A stretch of 64,000 nt of DNA from Mytilisepta virgata (lineage: Eukaryota > Mollusca > Bivalvia > Mytilida > Mytilidae): positions 49,914,230 to 49,978,229 of the forward strand of contig CM051516.1 of assembly GCA_028015205.1 (NCBI GenBank). Direction: 5' to 3'. Positions 35,015 through 44,799 of the stretch are shown piece by piece. The notes under the pieces were generated by a model. The model had not been told where the DNA came from. It saw only the letters and a list, made by a program, of their open reading frames with translations, and did not search any database. Position 1 is the stretch's first letter; each line of letters begins with the position of its first letter. Position numbers and translations under genes: made by a program.

Positions 35015-35172
35015 GTAAAAGACATGCTTATTCTAACCTTGGTTATCTAGTCCTGGGTAAAGTTATTGAATCAGTGACTGGTATTCCCTATATCCATGTA
35101 ATACAAGAAATTATTAGACCATTGAATGTGTATGCAGGATGTGCTAAACTGGTTGATTGCTATCCTTTTGAG
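35015..35172 (+). CDS. Serine beta-lactamase-like hydrolase, exon with the YxN motif
   Basis: Joined to the previous exon it reads FAPG-KRHAYSNLGYLVLGKV, which contains the second active-site motif Y-S-N (the YxN of class-C-type enzymes). IESVTGIPY and a segment corresponding to the helix that follows the motif come next. The acceptor is TAATTTTTTTGTAG and the donor GAG|GTACAA. The join with the exon at 31698 keeps phase 1 exactly, which is strong evidence for the gene model. Confidence 0.88.
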
Positions 35173-36215
35173 GTACAAACTATAAAAACAGATTTGATAA
35201 GATGTCTATGATTATTCTCATACTGTTTTGTAGTGCAATGTACAGGTATTGATTGGGTCATTGATATTTATTAAAACTTGGAAAGTTTTATAGATGACAG
35301 TGTGCCAAATCAATGCTTAAAAAGTCCTGTCATCGGAGAAAATTCAAACTGTTGAATAGTCATTGTGAACTGTAAATTTAGAAGTTAATGCCATTATGTA
35401 ATGAGATGATCATTCCAATAATTTTAATTTTACATTGAAATATTACACTATTTAATTTGCTTTTTAACTTGGCAACATAAACCAACACAATTAAAAAAAC
35501 ATGTAACATTTGTAGATTACAAAAGAAATATTGATTATACATTATATATTTTTTATTAGTTAAAAAGTAACATTTGGACTTTTTTTCATCAATTAATATG
35601 AAGTAATGTTTTCCTGAATAATAGTAATATTTCACATTTCCTTCAAGTTTTAAATATTGAGAATAAGTGTATATTGATTGGGTTTTTTTTATTGTTAAAG
35701 TTCAAAAGTAGAAAACTAAATCATAAACAAATCCTTTTGATAACATAAAACATGCATATAAAAAAATAATTTAATAATGGTCATATTTGCCTTTGTGCGG
35801 TTTTAATTTATGCAGAGAACAATGTCATCAAAATGAAATCAACCACTGTTTAATAACTCTGTAGGGTATTTATAGCAGTTTTTTCTTTGTGAATGTAACA
35901 TTTTATGTTAAGGATGATAAAGAATATGAAACTTTTTTATTTTGGCAGTTTCCATTTCGTAATTAATAGTTTGGGTGGATGTGTCTGCAGGTTATAAAAT
36001 GGTTTGTCATAAACACCTAAAACATACCTGTCAATTGGTGATATTGTTCTTTTATAAATAAACACATTGAAAATGGTAATTGAATTTTAAAAGTAAGAAT
36101 AACCTTATCTCGAAACCATCAGTTTTTCATTAGCATGAACATTTTTTGAAGCATAATGGTCCATAATTGATCATCGTGTTATTGTGTATAAAGTTATTGA
36201 ATTGTATTTTAAAAT

Positions 36216-37580
36216 TACAGTCAATTCTCGTTATGTCGAATCCATGTGGACTATAAAATTTAGTTCCACTTAACCAAAAATTTGAGATGTCAGGAGCAAA
36301 TTTGTTAGGGTTAGGTTGCTAAGCAACCAAAACCCTTATGCCGTCGGTCGTTTGGTTGGACAATGAAGGAAACTTTGGAAATCTGGTGTTTTGTGGAAAA
36401 AGTTGGACCAGAAGTTTTTGAAACTATGTTTTTATGAGTAAATATGCAAGCTTATCTAGGATTGAAGCTTAAGCAAGGCTAGTTAAGCAGCTTTTTATTT
36501 CGATTTTGAGATGACACATGCGCAAAGAAACCTCCATATTTTCCGAATTACGACTATGTTTATATTTGAATATCATATAAGAAAATAAACATTCCGCGGT
36601 AAAATAGTCCTAATATTTGTTGTTGCTGTTGTAGTTGTTTTTTAATAGAAATGTAACTGAAACACACCGAGAAGTGTAATTGTCCAGTTATTTAATAAAA
36701 GATGTGTGTTTTCTTGACGATTTCCTTTTTGTTTTGAAAGCCGTATAAAGTATTCGCGCCTTTTAAAATGTACAATGCTATCGGCGTAAGGATTTTGAAT
36801 GTTTACATTTGCACGGATATCTTGGGAAGGATTACAATCAGGTTTATTTTCAAAAGATTTCAAAGGTAAGTTCCATTTTTGTTGTGAACGTGATTGTTAA
36901 CTTATACAGAACATATTTTGCACATTATTTGCTTATTCTTCTTGTAATTCTGATGGTATTTTGTGTATTTGATTAACCTTTTGACCTGATCATCGTGACT
37001 TCATTTTGTCAAACCTGTTGGTCAGTGATAGAATTGCATACAGGTTATTTGAAATGCCGACAACTTGCACATTAAGATTGAAAAACAATGTGTTTATCAT
37101 TAATTTAGAAAACGGTATTATCGAAAGTATAATGGGTTTATTTTAATTGAAAGCTTGAATGTTTACGTTCTGATCTACCTGCACATGCGCAATGTAGTGT
37201 AAATATATTGTAGAAATGACCCCCTTCTACAATTGTCCAAACTTTGTCTTTTTATATAACCTTAATAACTTGAAGACCTTTGATTTCTGTTTATTTTAAT
37301 TCATCAAATCATTATTATGCGTTTGTCTTTTTAAAAAAATTCAATTTAGAGTGATAATTCAAGAAGCGTTAGCCGACTCGTGCTTTCTTTGATTGATTAG
37401 TGCATATTTATTGAAATAATCATCAGCAATGTTTGTACAAATAAAAGTCAAATGCTAGCAACCTAACCCTAGCAGTGCTATGCACTTTGATTTAGTTATT
37501 ACTGTTGAAAGCCTAAGCACTTAATTCAAGTTACCATAATTTCGACTTAAACGTGTTCGAGATAACGAGAGTCGACTGTA
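36216..37580. mobile_element. TIR element of the TACAGTCGA family, carrying a nested element
   Basis: The left end 'TACAGTCAATTCTCGTTATG' and inverted right end 'TACAGTCGACTCTCGTTATC' match the TIRs of the 441-bp element at 22151-22591. Here the span is 1365 bp because 36304-37473 is itself bounded by another inverted repeat. The TA-bounded ends fit Tc1/mariner-type insertion. Confidence 0.7.
36304..37473. mobile_element. Nested TIR element (GTTAGGGTTAGGTTGCTA ends), 1170 bp
   Basis: 'GTTAGGGTTAGGTTGCTA' at 36304-36321 is inverted at 37456-37473 (17 of 18 match). Just inside the left end GGTTGCT-A-AGCAACC forms a short hairpin. No convincing coding sequence. It sits inside the 36216-37580 element, so it is the younger insertion. 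Confidence 0.6.
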
Positions 37581-37761
37581 TTTGTTACAGATGTGCAAGT
37601 TACAGTAGATGATGCATAAATTTAAATCAACTTTTTGTTTTTGTCTCCTGAATGGTTTATGTAACACTGATTAGGTGTTTTATCCTAGTCAGACTCAGCT
37701 CAGACTGATGTTAAGATATACATGTACATACCTGTAGATCATATAAATATGCAATACATAG

Positions 37762-37887
37762 TCATTGTCGGAAAATATCAAATTTCTTTGGGCGAGCTTT
37801 AGAAACATGAGAAAAGGTGAGTATTAGCGAGCCTTTTTCCCATGTTTCACAGCGAGCCCAAACGAATTTGATATTTTCTGAGAATGA
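37762..37887. repeat. Long hairpin with about 55-bp arms
   Basis: The sequence starting TCATTGTCGGAAAATATC and continuing through TTTGGGCGAGC and AAACATGAGAAAAGG is inverted after a loop of about 15 nt. The right arm ends 'GATATTTTCTGAGAATGA'. Mismatches are few. A nearby motif TTTATCCTGCAAT occurs at about 37911 and 38324 and inverted at about 38120, possibly the ends of the host element. Confidence 0.75.
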
Positions 37888-38176
37888 CTTTCTATTGTCT
37901 TTATCCTGCAATCCCCTTTAGATGAGTAAAATGCCTTAAAATTATGTTCGCAGTTGAAATCCAGCTGCCCTAAAATGCAGGAAATGCAACGAACTCATCT
38001 GGTACATTTACTACATTCCTCGCGCTCTTCATGTAAACAAATACAAGTAGACTTTATTAGGTCATTGACCTAATACGTTACAAGTTTATTCTACCCCTGT
38101 TATTAGACCAGAAATGGCTTGATTGCAGGATAAATAAAATCATGTTCCCTTCTATAAAATAGTGTATGTATATATA

Positions 38177-38326
38177 TACAATATATGTACATTGTTGGAA
38201 AAAATATGTTTTATTTGTCTGACCCTTAGAAACAGGTAGAAATGCAAGGTTTACCAAGCATTTCTCATTTGTTTGACGACGAGTTAAGATAAAATGTATA
38301 TTTTGCAACAATGTACATATATTGTT
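38177..38326. repeat. Inverted repeat pair with 16-bp arms
   Basis: CAATATATGTACATTG near 38179 is exactly inverted near 38311, with related sequence between. Together with the TTTATCCTGCAAT motifs this suggests a small foldback element. Confidence 0.45.
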
Positions 38327-39407
38327 TTTATCCTGCAATGATAAAGTGTTATCTTTTACCAGGAAAAGTCATGAAATTGGTACATTTCTAGCCTATCTTA
38401 TGAAGACAAGTTTTGGCACGTAATCAAGGGAAAACATCATAAAACTGTGAACCAGAACACAATACAAACTTTCATTGTATAAAGTGAAAACAAGGGTACC
38501 AGGTGATTATATTATGCTGGATGAATATTGAAAAAATATTGGACACCCTTTATCTGGCTAATAAATATACCAGTTAGCAGATCAATGCAAATAATTCAGT
38601 GAATTTTATTTTGTTAATTTTTGTATGACCATTATAAAAATTAAGACTTTATGGAAATAACCAGCAATAAAATTCTTTGTAACAGATATTGTCTGGAATA
38701 GTTCTTATTTATATATTTATAGGGTCAGCTGGTCTGTGTTGTATGATACATCTTTATATTATGTAAAATAAGCCTAACAATCACAGTACAAAATGTCAAT
38801 TATAAACTAAAATAATAGACCAATTCCTGTATGTGCACTAACTGTGCTAAACATACACATTTATAAGTACATCATAAAACCATTTTTATTGTCATTGTGG
38901 CAAAATATTATAGATGGCATTCTCTAACTATAAGCTGTGTTGGTATAAGGTATCACACAGACTTAAATAAGTAAAATTATGACATTGTGTGTGGTGAAAT
39001 ATCTGGATTTCCATGTGAAATAAAATCTGATATTTCACCCAGTGAACAGAGAAGTGATGTAACAATAGCCTTTACTATACAAAGGTTGACACATAGTCAG
39101 ATAAAAACATAATTCATTGTATTTTTTCGTTAAATCTTCTGAATACATGGAATATGTCGGTGTAATAACAGAAAAACTAATCTTCAAATTAAAATAGCAA
39201 AAATCTACAACTCATGACCAAAACATGCATTCATGAATTAATGTGTTGTTCGGTCACTCATTGTATATATTTAGGTATCGTATTTGAATATTAAGATTAG
39301 TTATACTATAAATAATAATACACTTTGTTTCAACAGGATATCTATAATTGTCCTTTGCCTTTGGTAATATTAAAAAGTTAAGCATGTAAACTTCGACATT
39401 TTTACAG

Positions 39408-39577
39408 GTTAAATATTTCAATAACCGTGCCAATATATTGGAACCTTCCACATTCCCAGATGATGAAGGCTTGGTTCCTGCACAGTACGGTGGATATAAA
39501 ATGGAAGGAACCGAGTCTTATGGTGGCTTGGTTATGTCTTCAGTAGAGTTATTGTTACTTTTTGATCAGATCAGCAG
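39408..39577 (+). CDS. Serine beta-lactamase-like hydrolase, third recognised exon
   Basis: It encodes 56 residues in phase with the preceding exon (VKYFNNRANILEPSTF...) and carries ESYGGLVMSSVELLLLFDQI. This corresponds to the family's 'hGG..ss..Dl..f' segment ahead of the third active-site motif. The acceptor is TTTTTACAG and the donor AGCAG|GTAGAT. The two bases left over join the first base of the next exon to make Arg. Confidence 0.87.
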
Positions 39578-40335
39578 GTAGATTATTTTAAAATCATCAT
39601 CAAATATATTAAATTTGAAATTAATATTTCACTTTAAGATGTAAACACTAAAAGAAAAAAAAAGAAATGCAAGTACTGTTGTACTGTATGAGTGGAATTT
39701 AAACTTATGTTGAATTAATATTACTCTTGAGCAGATTGGGATTATATTTGCGGAAGGTCACATGTAAAACATTAAAAGTCTCTGTATAACCCATGGCTGA
39801 ACTTGATGAGAATACTAAGTTTGTACAGATATTAAATTCAAGAAAATGTAAGGATCTCAGGTAATTAAAAGTCACAGAAACAACATTCCATAGAAAAAAA
39901 ATTTATTTTAAGCAAATGAAATATACCATTAAATGTAAGATCATAGAAATATGACAATTTTTCTCCTAATAAAGGGTAATAACTCTGAAAGAAAGAAATC
40001 AGTAATTATAAAAATCAAACTCAACCTTTATTTTGTGACCATATTAAATAAAATTCTGCAATTTAAAAGTGGATCCTTTGTGTGGTAATTTTCTGGAGTA
40101 TTCTATCCAGTGTATTCCAGAATGTGTTTGTGATGGAATAAATGATACAGAATGTTTTTTCCAAAAGGCACATTCCTTATATCATTCTGAGGAACTTCTT
40201 AATAGGAACAAATATATGTTGGCAGAGTATAACATAGACCTCAAGTTCAACAAGAAATGTTATTGGAAGTTTGAATAAGTATTTCACACGTTTCTTATTA
40301 TTGAAATTTTATTGTTATCTGCTCTTATTTCTCAG

Positions 40336-41407
40336 AACTGATAAGACATTGATTGGAGAAAAGACTTTTAGACTGATGATTGAGAGGCCCAGCTATGAAC
40401 ATGGACAACAGTGGTATGGACTAGGTCTAGATATTCAAGATAATGGTCTTAGCTGGGGACATACTGGGGCCATGGAAGGGACCTCCACTACAATAAATTA
40501 TAATAAATCTGGACTCAGCTGGGCTTTACTTTTTAATGCCTGGTCCAAGGACATGGATCTTGATGGGCTTATGAAATACGGACTGTCAAAGATACAAGAT
40601 CTGCCACTTTGGACAGGATCAATATCCAGTGAATATAATTTAAAGTCAGAAAAACAAATCATATATTTACTAATGCCGCTAGAAAAATTATACGAGTGTG
40701 TGAGATTGTACATGGGTTATTTTCTGTCACATGTCGATATGGTTCTTTTTAGAGGTTTATTATGTGTAAATGCAGTGTGGACTAAAAGTAGAGACAAACA
40801 TTTTGTTCTTGTTGATAAAAATATACAAGACATTAAACATATATTAAAAAAATGTGATTATCCAAACCCATATGTTTACATGCTCGAATCTTATGAATAC
40901 AGAAAGGATATTTATTATATTGTCTGTATAAAGGAAAATTTAGATTATGTTAATCAAGAAATATATATAAATGTAGAAGCAACATGGCACCTAAAACAAG
41001 TACAATATATGAAGGGCCTTGGATATTCATTAAAAATACAATCTGTAGCTGTAAAGGATGATACACTGTGTATTTCCTCTGTATATGACAAAGATTCAAT
41101 GAAAAATGTGATTTCTTGGCTACAGATAACTTTGGAAAATTTTGTTTGTGAACTTGGGAAAAATTCCATAAAAAATCTGAAACCACATTATGTTAATTGT
41201 TTTAATGTGAAAGATGAACCTTATGTTTCCGCAGTATGGATTTTTGGACATAACAGAAAGTTTCTTCAAAGACATGATGTATCTATCTATGGATTTCTGT
41301 ATGAACTAAGGGAGAGTATGAAAAATAGTGTATTTTTAGAAAAAGTATGTAGTTATGATAATGATGGTGTACTAAATTTTCTTGCAGTGTGGTCTGTGGA
41401 TGAATAA
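40336..41407 (+). CDS. Serine beta-lactamase-like hydrolase, last exon: HTG motif and unusual C-terminal extension
   Basis: It opens RTDKTLIGEKTF after the acceptor TTATTTCTCAG. It carries WYGLGLDIQD and LSWGHTGAMEGTST; the HTG at 40460-40468 is the third active-site motif (KTG/HxG equivalent). The catalytic domain should end near 40620. About 260-280 further residues run to the TAA at 41405. They have no signal sequence or membrane segment and show a repeated pattern ending in AVW (codons at 40772, 41231 and 41384) with intervening Gly-Tyr and Tyr-rich strands. That pattern recalls the 40-50-residue tandem repeats attached to some microbial serine hydrolases; this is inference. The first residues of the longer open frame (40271-40335) are intron. 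Confidence 0.88.
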
Positions 41408-41930
41408 CATAGATATACATGTATATTTTATGTAATATACTATGATAAAATGGTTTTTTAAATACGTTTTATATATTATCTGTAAAAATGTCTTGTTTTG
41501 TATTGTGTCTAAGTTTTTAGCCACTTTCAACATAATTAGCTATATCATCACCTCCCTTTTATAGTGATACAGGAAGCAAAATAAACCATTAACAGTAGAT
41601 CTAGAACCAGAAAAATATTCCCAGTGTTTACAGACCAATGACATTAGTAATTATGGACTGGACTTTGCCAGAAGTTCATTTAAAGCATACTACCTAAATG
41701 CAGGAGAGACAGTCCTATATTACAAGGACTGAAACAATCTGTCTTATGTTTACACATTTCTGTGCTACAAACTTTGAAAATTTCTGTCATAAATAATAGT
41801 TTTAAGCATGCAGTTTGATGTTAAAACCAAATGGAGGCAGTCGGAAATGACAGCTGTCCCTGCATTCCTGACATCATTCCTGGTGTATCAAAGTTTTGAA
41901 AATCAACATTCTGAATCCTCATTACCCATC
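41408..41930. other. 3' flank of the hydrolase gene with poly(A) signal
   Basis: AATAAA at 41580-41585, 173 bp after the stop codon, is a plausible poly(A) signal for the gene. Nothing else is recognised. Confidence 0.5.
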
Positions 41931-41934
41931 TACA

Positions 41935-42700
41935 TAAGTGTATGACGATACTGTATAAAAATAAAATGCAAAAATTGAAAAAATGAAAGAGGAGTTTAAG
42001 TTACAAGCTTAAATTCATATTTCAAAAATCAATACTAATGTGCCCCACTTTTTGAAAACCTTAATGCACATCTACCTATGGTTTATGACAATACTGTATA
42101 GAAATAATATGCATAAATTGAAAAATGAAAGATGAGTGTGGACCACAAGCTTAAATTCACCATTTTCGAAATTCAACCCATAGGGGTCCCAAGTATGAAA
42201 ATCAAATTCTAAAGCTTGTTTTCGGATCCCATTAATTAATATTTATTGTTTTATATTTATGCATGTTATCAATGTAATTGTAACTGTATATAATATTGAT
42301 TAATAAAATATGTTTACACTAAAACTTTATTGCGCGTATGACAATACTGTATAGAAATAAAGTGAAAAATGACAGAGAAGTATTGTAGCAAGCTTAAATT
42401 CAAAATTTTCAAAATTCAACCCCTGCATGTGAACCCAAAGTTTTGAAAATCATAAATTCTAATACTTTATTTTATATCTACATGTACATATAGTTTATGA
42501 TGATAATAATGTACAGAAATAAAATTCATAAATTGGATAAATGAAAGAGGCGTTTAGGTCAAAAGGCAACTTAAATTCAAAATGTTCAAAAACCGATCTC
42601 TTTTGGCCCCAAGTTTGAAAATTAAAAATTCTAAAACCTGTTTATGGTCTATGGCAATACTATAAAGAAATAAAATTGATGTGAAAAATAGAAAAGGAGT
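41935..42700 (+). repeat. Diverged tandem repeat, about 142-166-bp unit, five copies
   Basis: The anchor 'ATACTGTATAGAAATAAAATG' recurs (with changes) near 41950, 42092, 42345, 42511 and 42660. Each copy is followed by 'AATTGAAAAAATGAAAGAGG' and 'AAGCTTAAATTCA...TTTTCAAAATTCA'. The third interval is larger because about 80 bp of AT-rich sequence is inserted at 42230-42310. Confidence 0.75.
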
Positions 42701-43107
42701 TTATATCACTTGGAATCGGGGCCTATATTCAAACATATGTCTGTGAAAGTGATGGACAAGGATACCTTGAGTATAATATGGGGATAGCTAAGTATTCTTT
42801 CCGACTGCATATCAGCTCCATCTTGTTAAGGTTTTACGCAAAGGAAGGCTGTGGGGAATAAAATTGGTCTATCTCCTAACAAAGAGCAGATATAATTTGT
42901 ATGGGTTTCTCGTCTTGGATGGCTTCCTTGTGACACCTCACAGGATTTTTACCACTACTGTGCATTTTTGTGTCGGATTTCATATTGCAAGTACATGTAC
43001 TTTTAACCTTTAAAATATTTATAACGCTGTGCGAAGTTTTTGCATTCATTTTATATCTTCATAATAAGAAGAGCGTCTGTGTCTGTATCAAATTTCATGT
43101 CATTTTT

Positions 43108-43143
43108 GTCGAGCCTGCGACTTAAAGTCGCAGAAAGCTCGAC
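43108..43143. repeat. Terminal hairpin GTCGAGC...GCTCGAC of a dispersed repeat
   Basis: GTCGAGC and GCTCGAC enclose GCGACTT/AAGTCGC, so the sequence folds into a two-part hairpin. It lies directly before a satellite block and probably marks the end of a dispersed element, like the ATACGACCGC palindrome in the other family. Confidence 0.6.
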
Positions 43144-43242
43144 ATAAGGATAGTGATCCGGTGGCAGCGGCATTAACTAACTTCTTAAAAGCTTTATATT
43201 TTAGAAGATGGAAGACCTAGATGCTTTATACTTTGTATATAG

Positions 43243-43865
43243 ATGCCCTATGTTACAAAGTTTCTGTCTGTCATATGTACATTGTCCTTGACCTCATTTT
43301 CATGGTTCAGTGACTACTTGAAAAAAAAAGTTAAGATTTTTTGTAATGTTAATTTCTCTCTTATTATAAGTAATAGGATAACTATATTTGGTATGTGCGT
43401 ACCTTACAAGGTCCTCATCCCCGTCAGACAGTTTTTAATTGACCTCGATCCCATTTCAAGGATCAGTGAACAAGGTTAAGTTTTGGTGGTCAAGTCCATA
43501 TCTCATACTATAAGCAATAGGTCTAGTATATTTGGTGTATGGAAGGATTGTAAGGTGTACATGTCCAACTGGCAGGTGTCATCTGACCTTGACCTCAGTT
43601 TCATGGTTCAGTGGTTATAGTTAAGTTTTTGTGTTTTGGCCTGTTTTTCGAATACTGTATGCAATAGGTCTACTATATTTGGTGTATGGAAGGATTGTAA
43701 GGTGTACATTTTCAACTGGCAGGTGTCATCTGACCTTGACCTCATTTTCATGGTTCAGTGGTTATAGTTAAGTTTTTGTGTTTTGGCCTGTTTTTCGAAT
43801 ACTGTATGCAATATGTCTGATAGCATTTACTTTCATTAGCAATACACGACAGGCGAGACATTTTT
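43243..43865 (+). repeat. Tandem satellite, 144-147-bp unit, about four copies
   Basis: 'TTTGGTATGTG'/'TTTGGTGTATGGAAGGATTG' starts a unit at about 43390, 43534 and 43681 (spacings 144 and 147). Each unit includes 'GGCAGGTGTCATCTGACC', 'TTGACCTCATTTTCATGGTT' and 'GTTAAGTTTTTGTGTTTTGG'. Two units at 43534-43830 are nearly identical, so they are recent. Confidence 0.85.
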
Positions 43866-44179
43866 GTGTGTCCATCCTTGTTTAAAGTATATAATTTGAG
43901 ACACATAATTTCAATTTTTATCTTTTTTTACTATTTGCGAGGAAAACAACAGTAAAATAAAACATCCCTGATTCACTTTAGTTGAGAGGGGTGGGGTCAT
44001 ATATCCATAACATGGTCCTTAGGGGAGGCGGGTCTCTAATTGCCTCACGGTATAGAAAGGGGGATGGTGCCACAAAAATGTGTTTACCAAGACTATTTGC
44101 TCAAACCACCTCAGCTGACAATCGTGATCTTTCTGTAATTTAATTGGTTGCATTGAATTCTTCCAAATGAAAAAAATCA

Positions 44180-44720
44180 CCGTTATTGTGAAGTTCAATA
44201 TGCCTACATCACCTGCATATGGTGTCCTCATTTCTCAGCTGATCCGTTGTCCACTACAGTGACTTTCTTGAGCGAGCAAGCACACTGACAAATAAACTGC
44301 TCAGTGAAGGATACATCAGCCTCAAAGAACATCATCACTTAAAAAAGTTTTACGGTCTACATCATGATTTGGTCGATTATTATTAGGCGCGTGTCACAAA
44401 CGATCATTGACATATTCCAGTTCCTTTACCGATATAGACCCATTAACGGCTTTGACCATTGGGCAACACGACGGGTGTCGCATGCGAAACAGGATATGCT
44501 TACCTTTCCGGAGCACCTGATTTCACTCCAGGTTTTTTGTTGGAGTTCGTATTTCCCACCCTTAAGTTTTCGGTGTTCGTATGTCTCTCTCTTTGTTTGT
44601 TTTTCAGTCGTTTATCTTTTTGGTTTGTCCTCTGGATTATGATTTCGGATTTCCTTTCTGGTATTGTCGGTTTGGTATCTTCTACACTTAATATTCAAAG
44701 TGGAGATGTTGGTCTGTAAA
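44180..44720 (+). pseudogene. Reverse-transcriptase element copy 1: C-terminal fragment and 3' UTR
   Basis: Broken frames give PTSPAYGVLISQLI and, later, HHHLKKFYGLHHDLVDYY. These match the end of the ORF at 46200-46919 (AYGVYISQLGRYSRACDIYI and FYGRHHDLADRYE). It is followed by 'TTACCTTTCCGGAGCACCTG', a 3'-UTR block also found after copies at 52942 and near 54935. The left part is lost. Confidence 0.65.
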
Positions 44721-44799
44721 TTTTACATTTGAAGCATTTCTGTGATAATATTCTTATGCAACATTGTGCAATGGATGAACGAATTTTTACGTACATCTC

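Larger units (their letters stand above)
35173..39407 (+). other. Intron of the hydrolase gene
   Basis: This 4.2-kb intron contains a TIR element with another nested in it (36216-37580), a long hairpin (37762-37887) and an inverted pair around 38177-38326. It ends in the acceptor CATTTTTACAG. No exon was recognised inside. Confidence 0.8.

Noticed and set aside
40271..40335. Apparent N-terminal extension of the last hydrolase exon
   Set aside because: It is upstream of the acceptor CTCAG at 40335, and the preceding exon joins in phase at 40336.
40498..41186. Three minus-strand frames
   Set aside because: Shadows of the hydrolase exon.
44459..44719. Hydrophobic plus-strand frame of 86 codons (also the overlapping 44364-44642 frame)
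   Set aside because: It lies in the 3' UTR of a reverse-transcriptase copy; similar UTR at 52970-53200 is open in a different way, so no protein is conserved.
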